In this document: positions 8,107 to 17,150 of the stretch, piece by piece
How the letters are laid out: the number at the start of each line of letters is the position of its first letter
How positions within the stretch are numbered: position 1 is the stretch's first letter
Assembly (NCBI GenBank): GCA_017526985.1
Contig: JAFXQR010000109.1
Location: 1-37,567, forward strand
DNA length: 37,567 nt
Reading direction: 5' to 3'
Origin: Lachnospiraceae bacterium
GTDB taxonomy: Bacteria > Bacillota > Clostridia > Lachnospirales > Lachnospiraceae
Notes under the pieces: model-generated
Seen by the model: the letters and a program-made list of their open reading frames with translations, nothing else
Told to the model about the DNA's origin: nothing
The model's database searches: none
Position numbers and translations under genes: made by a program

Positions 8107-9294
8107 ATGATAAATCAACATTACAAAGATATGTGCGCAACACCGTCCGTGATCCGCGCTTTGGCGGTATACGCAAGCGAGCGCGGCAAAGAGATCGGCT
8201 ACGAGAACGTATTTGACTACAGCCTGGGCAATCCGTCCGTACCGGTACCGGATGCCTTTAACGAAGCGATCGTCCGTCTGTTAAAGACCAAGACTTCTTC
8301 TCAGGCACACGGCTACAGCCCGAATCCGGGCAATCCCGAAGTGCGCCGCATCGTGGCAGATTCCTTAAAGAGAAGATTCGGCATTGATTACAAGACCGAG
8401 CATATCTTTATGACCTCGGCAGCAGCATCGGCCATCGCGCATGCCCTGCGCTGCGTGACCCAGCCGGGAGATGAGGTGCTGACCTTTGCGCCCTTCTTCC
8501 CGGAGTACAATCCGTACATCAACCAGACCGGCGCGGTATTAAAGGTTGTTCCGGCGGATACCACGAGTTTCCAGATCAACTTTGCGGCATTTGAGGAGAT
8601 GCTGAACCCGAAGGTGCAGGCGGTATTGATCAACACCCCGAACAATCCTTCCGGTATTGCATATTCTTCCGAGACTTTGACGAAGCTGGCTCAGGTCCTG
8701 AACGCAAAGCAGGAGGAGTATGGCCACGAGATCTTCCTGATCTCTGACGAACCGTACCGTGAGATCGTGTTTGCGGGAGCGGATGCGCCGTTTGTATCGA
8801 AGTTTTATGACAACACCATCTGCTGCTATTCCTGGTCGAAATCTTTATCGATCCCGGGTGAGCGTATCGGTTATGTGGCAGTGAATCCGAAGGCAAAGGA
8901 TGCGGAGATGATCGTACCTATGTGTGTACAGATCTCCCGCGGAACGGGACATAACTGCCCGTCTTCCATCATCCAGCAGGCGGTGGCAGAGTGCATCGAT
9001 ATGACCAGCGATCTGTCTGTGTACGAGACCAATATGAACATCTTATATAAAGAGCTGACAGATCTTGGCTTTACTGTAGTGAAACCGGGCGGAACCTTCT
9101 ATATCTTCCCGAAGGCACTGGAAGAGGATGCCAATGCGTTCTGTGAAAAGGCAAAGAAGTATGACCTGATCCTGGTGCCGTCGGATTCCTTCGGCGTGAA
9201 GGGATATTTCCGTATGGCATATTGCATCGATACGGAAAAGGTGGAGCGTTCCTTAGTGGCTCTGCGCGAATTTGTAAATAAGGAGTACAGATAA
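8107..9294 (+). CDS. second PLP-dependent class I/II aminotransferase
   Basis: A 395-residue fold-type I aminotransferase distinct in sequence from its neighbour. It shows DYSLGNPSVPVP near the N-terminus, LINTPNNPSGIAYS, ISDEPYREIVF and a Schiff-base lysine at residue 245 in YSWSKSLSIPGERIGY, with a C-terminal FRMAYCIDTEKV carrying the conserved Arg. An AGGAG site precedes the ATG, 23 bp after the previous stop, so both transaminases lie in the Lrp transcription unit. They probably serve linked steps of amino-acid synthesis or breakdown, but substrates are not predictable from motifs alone. Confidence 0.92.
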   Translation: MINQHYKDMCATPSVIRALAVYASERGKEIGYENVFDYSLGNPSVPVPDAFNEAIVRLLKTKTSSQAHGYSPNPGNPEVRRIVADSLKRRFGIDYKTEHIFMTSAAASAIAHALRCVTQPGDEVLTFAPFFPEYNPYINQTGAVLKVVPADTTSFQINFAAFEEMLNPKVQAVLINTPNNPSGIAYSSETLTKLAQVLNAKQEEYGHEIFLISDEPYREIVFAGADAPFVSKFYDNTICCYSWSKSLSIPGERIGYVAVNPKAKDAEMIVPMCVQISRGTGHNCPSSIIQQAVAECIDMTSDLSVYETNMNILYKELTDLGFTVVKPGGTFYIFPKALEEDANAFCEKAKKYDLILVPSDSFGVKGYFRMAYCIDTEKVERSLVALREFVNKEYR

Positions 9295-9297
9295 ATC

Positions 9298-10224
9298 ATG
9301 GAAATATTAAAAGCGATCCTCTTCGGTATCGTGGAAGGGGTGACGGAGTGGCTGCCCATCAGTTCTACCGGGCATCTGATCCTATTGGACCAATGGGTGA
9401 AGTTTAATCTGGAGCCGGATCGTGCGGCCGCGTTTACGGAGTTTTATGAGATCGTGATCCAGCTGGCGGCGATCATGGCTGTGGTCGTAGTTTACTGGAA
9501 GGTGCTGTGGCCTTTCGGCATCGCCAAAGCCGGAGCGGATAAGGCACCGGCCAAGAGCGGCAAAAAGAAGACCCGTGACGAGCAGGTAAGGAAGCTGGTC
9601 GGCAATGTGGTTTTGAAAGAGAAGATCTTCTGGATGTGGGTAAAGATTGTGATCGCCTGCATTCCCGGTGTGTTGTATGGGATATTTCTGGATGATCTCA
9701 TTGAGACGATGACAGAACCTTACAAGCCGATCATTGTGGCGGTAATGCTGATCGTAGTCGGTATCCTGTTCATCATCATTGAAACCAAGCATAAGGGTGT
9801 GCGTCCGAAGATCAAGACGATCCCGGATCTGACATGGCAGATCGCGCTGGCCATCGGTTTCTGCCAGCTGATCGCAGCGGCCCTTCCGGGTACCAGCCGT
9901 TCCGGTGCGACCATCATCGCAGGCCTGTTGCTGGGCCTGTCCAGACAGGTAGCGGCAAACTTCACCTTTTTCCTGGCTATCCCGACAATGGCGGGTGCCA
10001 GTTTGGTGAAACTGCTCAAGTATCTGGGCAAGGGTATGGTATTTAACAGTACGGAGCTGACGATCCTGATCGTGACATCCGTTACGGCATTCCTGGTATC
10101 TCTGGTAGCGATCCAGTTCCTGACCCTTTATATTGGAAAGAACAAGGATTTCAAACCTTTCGGATGGTACCGCATCGTATTGGGAGCATTAGTATTGATC
10201 TACTTTATCGTAATACCGCAATAA
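9298..10224 (+). CDS. uppP: undecaprenyl-diphosphatase UppP (BacA)
   Basis: A 308-residue polytopic membrane enzyme that dephosphorylates undecaprenyl diphosphate to recycle the lipid carrier of wall and polysaccharide synthesis, and which confers bacitracin tolerance. The two family signatures are clear: GIVEGVTEWLPISSTGHL near residues 10-27 and LPGTSRSGATIIAGLLLGLSR about two thirds along. A Lys-rich loop (AKSGKKKTRDEQ) around residues 80-95 is probably cytoplasmic. The ATG lies 3 bp after the aminotransferase stop, with AAGGAG inside the upstream gene, so it is probably cotranscribed. Functionally it fits with the glycan genes further downstream. Confidence 0.96.
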   Translation: MEILKAILFGIVEGVTEWLPISSTGHLILLDQWVKFNLEPDRAAAFTEFYEIVIQLAAIMAVVVVYWKVLWPFGIAKAGADKAPAKSGKKKTRDEQVRKLVGNVVLKEKIFWMWVKIVIACIPGVLYGIFLDDLIETMTEPYKPIIVAVMLIVVGILFIIIETKHKGVRPKIKTIPDLTWQIALAIGFCQLIAAALPGTSRSGATIIAGLLLGLSRQVAANFTFFLAIPTMAGASLVKLLKYLGKGMVFNSTELTILIVTSVTAFLVSLVAIQFLTLYIGKNKDFKPFGWYRIVLGALVLIYFIVIPQ

Positions 10225-10235
10225 TTACTATAATT

Positions 10236-10301
10236 ACCATGGGGAGGCTTCTTGTGGCGAAAGATCTTTGATCTGGTTGCTGCAAGAAACCTCCCCGTGG
10301 T
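10236..10301. repeat. long hairpin between uppP and the Sm-like gene
   Basis: The left arm ACCATGGGGAGG...TTCTTG (10236-10255) pairs with the right arm CAAGAA...CCTCCCCGTGGT (10282-10301), with single mismatches, and AAAGATCTTT forms the apex. It resembles the hairpin at 17046-17096, which also begins CCATGGGGA and ends TCCCCGTGG. It may stop or stabilise the uppP transcript, but no strong T-run follows directly. Confidence 0.65.
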
Positions 10302-10337
10302 CGATTTATAAGAATAATTTTTTGAGGAGGTATCAAT

Positions 10338-10562
10338 ATGGACGAATTCAATTTTATCGGCAAAAAAGTGTACATCGAACTTTCCACCGGCACCAAGCTG
10401 GATGGTATGCTCATCGGTGCGGACGACCAGTGCCTGTATGTGAATGAACTGCTGGGGCAGAACATCCACCATACGATCATCTATAAAAACCGCATTACCT
10501 ATATTAAGAATATCGAAGTGGGCGCAAACCGCATGCCGGAGCCGTATCTGAGCAATTCGTAA
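10338..10562 (+). CDS. small Sm/Hfq-like protein
   Basis: A 74-residue protein behind a strong GAGGAGGT ribosome binding site. The segment VYIELSTGTKLDGMLIGADDQCLYVNEL (residues about 11-38) fits the Sm1 pattern: alternating hydrophobics, Gly at 18, Gly at 23, Asp at 28/29 and Asn near 36. IIYKNRITYI around 47-56 resembles the Hfq Sm2 region, where YKH is normal and YKN appears here. The N-terminal RNA-binding helix of canonical Hfq is absent, and an acidic DEFNF leads straight into strand one. It may be a divergent RNA-binding LSm protein forming a ring. This is motif recognition without a structural search. It lies between a hairpin and a new promoter. Confidence 0.7.
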   Translation: MDEFNFIGKKVYIELSTGTKLDGMLIGADDQCLYVNELLGQNIHHTIIYKNRITYIKNIEVGANRMPEPYLSNS

Positions 10563-10573
10563 GGGATTTCGAT

Positions 10574-10602
10574 TTGACATTTTACTTTGAATAAGGTATA
10601 TT
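10574..10602 (+). promoter_or_regulatory. sigma-A-type promoter for the gene at 10646
   Basis: TTGACA at 10574-10579 and TATATT at 10597-10602 with a 17-bp spacer. It starts 11 bp after the Sm-like gene stop and makes the next gene separately transcribed. Confidence 0.75.
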
Positions 10603-10645
10603 GAAACTTGGTGTACTATAATCTATACACGGAGTGGAGAAAACT

Positions 10646-11404
10646 ATGTCATCCAAGAATGAAAAATCGAAAGAGAATGCCCAGGGAATCCTGAAGCCGT
10701 TGGCGGCTGCGTTTTTTGCGACTGAGCCGGAAGAAGATGACAAATTGCTGACACCGAAACCGGTAGCGAAAAAAACACCGTCCAAGCCGTCCGTTAAGGA
10801 GCCGGATCCGTTGCTCGGGGAACTGAGTACGGAAGAGGCGAGAGCGCTCTTAAAGGAGCAGCTGGTCGGCAGGATCTCAAATGAAATAGGTATCACGAAA
10901 GAGACAGCAAAGAAGAGCGAAGAAAAGGTGACAGCCGAAAAGACTTCTAAAGCTGCCGTGAAAGAGACCAAAGATACAGAAAAGAGCAGTAAAAAGGAAA
11001 GTGTTAAGACTTCCGTAAAGGTGACTTCGGATGTGAAGGCGGCGGTAAAGAAGATCGAAGTGGCAGCGGGGAAAGCCGAGACCGTGACCAAGGCAAAGGC
11101 GGAGAAACCGGCCGCCGGAAATGCCAAAGCGGAAAAAACAGCGGCCAAGACAACGAAAGCATCCAAAAAGGAAACAGCAGCGCAGACTCCCGCAGCGCCT
11201 TCGATCCCGGAAGAGATCCATATGGAATATGCCGGCCAGTCCTATGATATGGATGAATTGGTGGCCAAGGCGGTGCAGGTATGGACCAGCGTATATAAGC
11301 GCAGCCGTCGCGAATTGTGGTCCGTAGAGCTGTATGTAAAGCCGGAAGAGAACAAGGCTTACTATGTGCTGAACAAGCGCAAAAACGGCAGCATCGATCT
11401 GTAA
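10646..11404 (+). CDS. Lys/Ala-rich protein with a conserved C-terminal domain (DUF6465-like)
   Basis: A 252-residue soluble protein. Residues about 35-185 are a low-complexity region dominated by Lys, Ala, Thr and Glu, with histone-H1-like AKAEKPAAGNAKAEKTAAK composition. The C-terminal 60 residues form a compact conserved domain (MEYAGQSYDMDELVAKAVQ...WSVELYVKPEENKAYYVLN), which resembles what I recall as DUF6465, common in Lachnospiraceae. The Lys-rich tail suggests nucleic-acid or polyanion binding, but this is inference. ATG at 10646 is chosen over the in-frame GTG at 10634 because the GGAGTGGAG ribosome binding site sits just ahead of it. Confidence 0.8.
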   Translation: MSSKNEKSKENAQGILKPLAAAFFATEPEEDDKLLTPKPVAKKTPSKPSVKEPDPLLGELSTEEARALLKEQLVGRISNEIGITKETAKKSEEKVTAEKTSKAAVKETKDTEKSSKKESVKTSVKVTSDVKAAVKKIEVAAGKAETVTKAKAEKPAAGNAKAEKTAAKTTKASKKETAAQTPAAPSIPEEIHMEYAGQSYDMDELVAKAVQVWTSVYKRSRRELWSVELYVKPEENKAYYVLNKRKNGSIDL

Positions 11405-11439
11405 AGAGATCGTGCAGGAAAGAATATGTAAAGGTCTTT

Positions 11440-11471
11440 GGCGCATCCGATCCGGGTGCGCCATTTATAAT
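11440..11471 (+). terminator. candidate intrinsic terminator
   Basis: GGCGCATCC at 11440-11448 pairs with GGGTGCGCC at 11454-11462 (one G-U pair), followed by ATTTATAATTT. The stem is strong but the T-tract is interrupted, so termination may be partial. It separates the DUF6465-like gene from the heat-shock promoter. Confidence 0.5.
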
Positions 11472-11495
11472 TTCCCAAAAAGTTTGAAAATCTGA

Positions 11496-11524
11496 TTGAC
11501 AACGCATGCAACAAGTGCTATTTT
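11496..11524 (+). promoter_or_regulatory. sigma-A promoter of the hrcA-grpE-dnaK-dnaJ operon
   Basis: TTGACA at 11496-11501 and TATTTT at 11519-11524 with a 17-bp spacer. The predicted transcription start near 11531 falls just before the CIRCE operator, the usual arrangement for HrcA repression. Confidence 0.8.
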
Positions 11525-11536
11525 ATTATCAAGATG

Positions 11537-11563
11537 TTAGCACTCCAACACATCGAGTGCTAA
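11537..11563 (+). promoter_or_regulatory. CIRCE operator (HrcA binding site)
   Basis: TTAGCACTC at 11537-11545, a 9-bp spacer, then GAGTGCTAA at 11555-11563. This is a perfect match to the CIRCE consensus TTAGCACTC-N9-GAGTGCTAA. HrcA encoded just downstream would bind it and repress the operon outside heat shock. Confidence 0.97.
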
Positions 11564-11606
11564 CAAGGGCGAAGAAAAAGCAACGGAGTTGTTTCGAAGG
11601 AGAAAG

Positions 11607-12641
11607 ATGCAGGCGGAATTAGATGATCGAAAAAAGAAGATCCTGCACGCTGTCATCCGTAATTACCTGGAGACAGGGGAACCGGTGGGCAGTCGTACGA
11701 TCTCGAAATACACGGACCTGAACTTAAGCTCTGCAACGATCCGCAATGAAATGTCGGATCTGGAGGAGCTTGGCTACATTGTGCAGCCCCATACTTCTGC
11801 AGGGCGTATCCCGACCGACCGGGCATACCGGATGTATGTGGATAATATGATGCAGGAAAAGGACAAGGAGATCGAGGAACTCAAAGGTCCTCTGCTGCAG
11901 ACCGAGGACAAGATGGACAAGGTCCTGAAGAATGTGGCAAAGGTGCTGGCGACCAACACCAACTACGCAACGGTGGTATCCGCGCCGCAGATCCGCAGCA
12001 ACCGGTTGAAGTTTCTGCAGCTCTCCAAGGTGGATGAAAACCAGATCCTGGCGGTCATCGTGGTGGAAGGCAATGTGATCCGCAACGAGATGATCCATGT
12101 GGACGAAGTGCTCAGCGATGAAACGATGCTGAAACTCAACATCCTGCTGAACACGCATCTGACGGGACGGACACTGGAAGAGATCAACCTCGGAATGATC
12201 ACGGCGCTGAAAGAGCAGGCCGGTATCCACGGCGATATCATCGGCGAGGTGATGGATGCGGTGGCACAGGCGATTAAAGGTGAGGAAGATCTGGAGATCT
12301 ACACCAGCGGCGCCAACAATATCTTCAAGTATCCGGAGCTATCGGATAACCAGAAGGCGAGTGAACTGATCAATACCTTCGAAGAAAAGAAAGCTCTGGC
12401 AAAACTGGCTACGGATAAGCTGGCCGACGAGGGCAACACCGGCATACAGGTGTATATCGGTGAGGAAGCGCCGGTGCAGGCGATGAAAGATTGCAGCGTG
12501 GTAACGGCGACCTATGAACTGGGCGAAGGGATGCGTGGCAGCATTGCGATCATCGGACCCAAGCGTATGGATTACGATAAGGTAGTGGGTTCTCTCCGAA
12601 CGATGATGAATGAGCTGGAGAGAGTATATAAAAAAGACTAG
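11607..12641 (+). CDS. hrcA: heat-inducible transcription repressor HrcA
   Basis: A 344-residue repressor of class I heat-shock genes, binding CIRCE. The N-terminal winged helix includes RKKKILHAVIRNYLETGEPVGSRTISKY and SSATIRNEMSDLEELGYIVQPHTSAGRIPTDRAYRMYVD, both family hallmarks. The C-terminal GAF-like/dimerisation region follows, ending with the VGSLRTMMNELERVY helix. The ATG at 11607 is preferred over an in-frame TTG at 11589: AAGGAG lies 4 bp upstream of the ATG and the resulting N-terminus fits the family. It is the first gene behind the CIRCE promoter, so it autoregulates together with grpE, dnaK and dnaJ. Confidence 0.96.
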   Translation: MQAELDDRKKKILHAVIRNYLETGEPVGSRTISKYTDLNLSSATIRNEMSDLEELGYIVQPHTSAGRIPTDRAYRMYVDNMMQEKDKEIEELKGPLLQTEDKMDKVLKNVAKVLATNTNYATVVSAPQIRSNRLKFLQLSKVDENQILAVIVVEGNVIRNEMIHVDEVLSDETMLKLNILLNTHLTGRTLEEINLGMITALKEQAGIHGDIIGEVMDAVAQAIKGEEDLEIYTSGANNIFKYPELSDNQKASELINTFEEKKALAKLATDKLADEGNTGIQVYIGEEAPVQAMKDCSVVTATYELGEGMRGSIAIIGPKRMDYDKVVGSLRTMMNELERVYKKD

Positions 12642-12670
12642 AATAGGATAGACAGAAAGGTTTGGAGGAT

Positions 12671-13408
12671 ATGGAAAAGGAAAACGAAAAAGAAAAAGAC
12701 GATGCACTCCAGGATGCGTCCCGCAAGGTGACCATCGACAAGCTCAAAGAGCTGGAGAAGGAACTGGAGGAAGCAACAGAGCAGCAGGCAGAGGATGCCG
12801 CGGTGGAAGAAGCCGGAGAAGAAGTTTCGGAAGAGTCTTCTGAGGAATCTGCAGAGGAGACAACAGAAGAAGCAGAGGCTGAAGATGCTGAAGAGGAGGC
12901 CTCAGAAGAGGATCCCGAAGAGAAGGCAGAAAAGCCTAAGAAAAAACTCTTTGGCGGCAAGGACAAAAAGAAAGACAAACTGCAGGAGCAGATTGATGAA
13001 CTGAAAGACAAGAATCTGCGGCAGATGGCAGAATTTGAAAACTACCGCAGACGTACCGAGAAAGAAAAACAGGCAATGTTTGAGACCGGTGCCAAGAGCG
13101 TGATCGAAAAGCTGCTCCCGGTAGTAGATAACTTCGAAAGAGGTTTAGGGGCATTGAAGGAAGAAGAGAAAGGTGCTTTTTCCGACGGAATGCAGATGAT
13201 CTACAAGCAGTTGATGGATGAGCTGGAAAAGCTGGAAGTAAAGCCCATCGAAGCGGTAGGCAAAGAGTTCGACCCGAACCTGCACAACGCAGTGATGCAC
13301 GTAGACGATGAGGAGCTCGGCGAAAACGTCGTCGCAGAGGAACTGCAAAAAGGGTATATGTACAGAGAAAACGTCGTAAGACATTCAATGGTAAAAGTTG
13401 CTAATTAA
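12671..13408 (+). CDS. grpE: nucleotide exchange factor GrpE
   Basis: A 245-residue co-chaperone that releases ADP from DnaK. The first 100 or so residues are a very acidic, low-complexity extension (runs of EEA, EES) longer than in E. coli GrpE. A Lys-rich stretch and the long coiled coil (LQEQIDELKDKNLRQMAEFENYRRRTEKEK) follow, then the beta-domain with GKEFDPNLHNAVMHV and VAEELQKGYMYRENVVRHSMVKV. Two nearby starts exist (TTG 12662, ATG 12671); the ATG is chosen, with AAAGG about 10 bp and GGAGG only 2 bp upstream. It is second in the CIRCE operon. Confidence 0.95.
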   Translation: MEKENEKEKDDALQDASRKVTIDKLKELEKELEEATEQQAEDAAVEEAGEEVSEESSEESAEETTEEAEAEDAEEEASEEDPEEKAEKPKKKLFGGKDKKKDKLQEQIDELKDKNLRQMAEFENYRRRTEKEKQAMFETGAKSVIEKLLPVVDNFERGLGALKEEEKGAFSDGMQMIYKQLMDELEKLEVKPIEAVGKEFDPNLHNAVMHVDDEELGENVVAEELQKGYMYRENVVRHSMVKVAN

Positions 13409-15316
<1,908 letters not shown>

Positions 15317-15344
15317 AATCTGAGGTGAAATATTGAGTTACGGG

Positions 15345-15373
15345 CAAGGGGCACGAAAGTGCCCCACGCCTTG
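15345..15373 (+). promoter_or_regulatory. intercistronic hairpin between dnaK and dnaJ
   Basis: GGGGCAC, a GAAA tetraloop and GTGCCCC form a perfect 7-bp stem at 15348-15365, and CAA at 15345-15347 can pair with TTG at 15371-15373. No T-run follows, so it is probably an mRNA stability or processing element that lowers dnaJ relative to dnaK. It is not a full terminator. Confidence 0.6.
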
Positions 15374-15390
15374 TGTAAAGGAATACGATT

Positions 15391-16575
15391 ATGGCAGATA
15401 AAAGAGATTATTACGAGGTGCTTGGCGTAGACAAGTCTGCGGATGACGCGGCGATCAAGGCAGCTTATCGTAAATTGGCAAAAAAATACCACCCGGATAT
15501 GAATCCCGGCGATAAGGATGCCGAGGCAAAGTTCAAGGAAGCATCCGAAGCTTATGCGGTGCTTTCTGATGCGGACAAGCGCAGACAGTATGATCAGTTC
15601 GGACACGCAGCCTTTGACGGTGGTGCCGGCGGCGGTGGCGGTTTCGATTTCACCGGCATGGATTTCGGCGATATTTTCGGTGATATCTTCGGTGATCTGT
15701 TTGGTGGCAGTCGAAGAGGCGGCGGCGGACGCAGTACCGGTCCTATGAAGGGCGCTAATATCCGTACCAGCGTGCGGATGAAGTTTGAAGAGGCGGTCTT
15801 TGGCTGCACTAAAGAGATCGAGCTGACGATCAAGGATACTTGTAAGACTTGTAACGGCAGTGGTGCAAAGCCGGGCAGCAATGTGGATACTTGCTCCCGA
15901 TGCGGCGGTAAAGGCCGGGTGATGTTTACCCAGCAGTCCATCTTTGGTATGATGCAGAATGTGCAGGCATGTCCGGATTGTAACGGTACCGGTAAGGTGA
16001 TCCGAGAGAAATGTCCGGACTGCCATGGTTCCGGTTATATCCCGATGCGCAAGAAATACGCAGTGGAATTTCCGGCCGGTGTGGATAACGGGCAGTGCAA
16101 GCGTATGCAGGGCCTGGGCGAACCGGGGCAGAACGGCGGCCCGAGAGGTGACGTGCTGGTAGAAGCAGTGGTAGAGCGTCACCCGATATTCCAGCGCGAT
16201 GACAGAGATATCTATTCTACCGTACCGATCTCCTTTGCGATCGCGGCACTGGGCGGCGAGATCATGATCGATACCGTAGATGGCAGACCGGTGGTTTATG
16301 AAGTTAAGGCGGGCACTGCTACGGATACCAGGATCCGTCTGCGCGGCAAGGGTGTACCGTCTCTGCGGGATCCCAAGAGCCGTGGAGATCATTATGTGCT
16401 GTTGACGGTACAGGTACCGACGCGTATGAGTGCCAAGGCGAAGGAACTGTTAAAGCAGTTTGATGCGGAATGCGGTGATACCCTGCAGGCAGCGGAGCGT
16501 TATCGTGCGGAGCATGCCGAGGATGGTGACGGTACCGATCCGAAGAAGAAAAAGAAAAAAGGCTTGTTTGGCTGA
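15391..16575 (+). CDS. dnaJ: molecular chaperone DnaJ (Hsp40)
   Basis: A 394-residue type I J-protein that stimulates the DnaK ATPase. The J domain carries the HPD motif at residues 34-36 ([10 protein letters not shown]). A long Gly/Phe-rich linker ([11 protein letters not shown]...[12 protein letters not shown]) follows. The zinc-binding region has four CxxCxGxG repeats: [24 protein letters not shown] and CPDCHGSG. The C-terminal substrate domains end in a Lys-rich tail. It is last in the operon and followed by a terminator at 16586-16621. Confidence 0.98.
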   Translation: MADKRDYYEVLGVDKSADDAAIKAAYRKLAKKYHPDMNPGDKDAEAKFKEASEAYAVLSDADKRRQYDQFGHAAFDGGAGGGGGFDFTGMDFGDIFGDIFGDLFGGSRRGGGGRSTGPMKGANIRTSVRMKFEEAVFGCTKEIELTIKDTCKTCNGSGAKPGSNVDTCSRCGGKGRVMFTQQSIFGMMQNVQACPDCNGTGKVIREKCPDCHGSGYIPMRKKYAVEFPAGVDNGQCKRMQGLGEPGQNGGPRGDVLVEAVVERHPIFQRDDRDIYSTVPISFAIAALGGEIMIDTVDGRPVVYEVKAGTATDTRIRLRGKGVPSLRDPKSRGDHYVLLTVQVPTRMSAKAKELLKQFDAECGDTLQAAERYRAEHAEDGDGTDPKKKKKKGLFG

Positions 16576-16585
16576 TAAAGAACAA

Positions 16586-16621
16586 CAAAACTCTCGACCA
16601 GGAGTGGCCGGGAGTTTTTTG
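16586..16621 (+). terminator. intrinsic terminator of the heat-shock operon
   Basis: AAAACTCTCG at about 16587-16596 pairs with CGGGAGTTTT (one G-U pair), followed by a run of T to 16620. It directly follows dnaJ. Confidence 0.85.
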
Positions 16622-16638
16622 TATCACGAAATTAAATG

Positions 16639-16667
16639 TTGACAAATTGAATTGCATGTGATTTAAT
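16639..16667 (+). promoter_or_regulatory. trxA promoter
   Basis: TTGACA at 16639-16644 and TTTAAT at 16662-16667 with a 17-bp spacer and a TGA extended minus-10. OhrR-box-like repeats overlap the spacer and the minus-10 element. Confidence 0.75.
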
Positions 16668-16691
16668 TGAATTGTAAACAATTGAATTTCT
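16642..16691 (+). promoter_or_regulatory. OhrR-box-like operator cluster
   Basis: Three 15-bp modules of the form NNNAATT-G-AATTNNN are present. The first is ACAAATT G AATTGCA at 16642-16656. A contiguous pair follows: TTTAATT G AATTGTA at 16662-16676 and AACAATT G AATTTCT at 16677-16691. The pair has the same layout as the Bacillus subtilis ohrA operator (TACAATT A AATTGTA repeated). It overlaps the minus-10 and the transcription start, where a repressor would block RNA polymerase. An OhrR-type regulator is encoded at 18084-18695. Confidence 0.7.
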
Positions 16692-16718
16692 TTATTAGTA
16701 TAAAAGGAGGATATGACC

Positions 16719-17039
16719 ATGGAAGTGATGACAATAACAAGCGAAAATTTTGAAAAAGAAGTGCTGCAGTCCGCAGAACCGGTACTGGTCGACTTCTGGG
16801 CAAGCTGGTGCGGCCCCTGCCGTATGCTTTCCCCGATCGTAGATCAGGTGGCAGAGGCATCGGATGGCAGCTTCAAGGTTGGTAAGGTCAATGTAGACGA
16901 TGAGGGGGAATTGGCAGAAAAGTACGGCATTATGAACATCCCCTACCTGATCGTCTTTAAGAATGGCCAGGTTGCAAACAAGTCCGTTGGCATGATCCCG
17001 AAGCCGAAGGTTGAAGAACTGGTAAAATCTGTGTTATAA
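16719..17039 (+). CDS. trxA: thioredoxin
   Basis: A 106-residue thioredoxin reducing protein disulfides in the cytoplasm. The redox site WCGPC is at residues 30-34 (Cys31 and Cys34), preceded by VLVDFWAS, with the cis-Pro segment MNIPYLIVFKNG further on. The start at 16719 is preferred because AGGAGG at 16705-16710 is 8 bp upstream of it and only 2 bp from the in-frame ATG at 16713. It leads the trxA-trxB-ohrR-like unit behind OhrR-box-like operators. Confidence 0.96.
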   Translation: MEVMTITSENFEKEVLQSAEPVLVDFWASWCGPCRMLSPIVDQVAEASDGSFKVGKVNVDDEGELAEKYGIMNIPYLIVFKNGQVANKSVGMIPKPKVEELVKSVL

Positions 17040-17045
17040 CACCAA

Positions 17046-17096
17046 CCATGGGGACGGTTCTCTGGCCTGAAACGAGCCATAGAACCGTCCCCGTGG
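17046..17096. repeat. hairpin repeat between trxA and trxB
   Basis: CCATGGGGACGGTTCT at 17046-17061 pairs with AGAACCGTCCCCGTGG at 17081-17096 (one G-U pair), extended by CTGGC/GCCA around a CTGAAACGA loop. The GGGGACGGTTCT core resembles palindromes often found near REP-associated (IS200-like) transposases; no transposase is present here. There is no T-run, so readthrough into trxB is likely. Confidence 0.75.
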
Positions 17097-17105
17097 CTCA
17101 AAAGT

Positions 17106-17143
17106 TGTTATATGCAATTAAATCATACAAAATTAATTGGGAG
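17106..17143 (+). promoter_or_regulatory. possible second OhrR-box-like site and weak promoter before trxB
   Basis: TGCAATT A AATCATA at 17114-17128 followed by CAAAATT and AATTGGG (17129-17142) follows the same tandem 15-bp layout as the site before trxA, but with more mismatches. A weak TTGTTA (17106-17111) and CAAAAT (17129-17134) pair with a 17-bp spacer could be a promoter. The right end of the site touches the trxB ribosome binding site. Confidence 0.4.
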
Positions 17144-17150
17144 AAATAAT

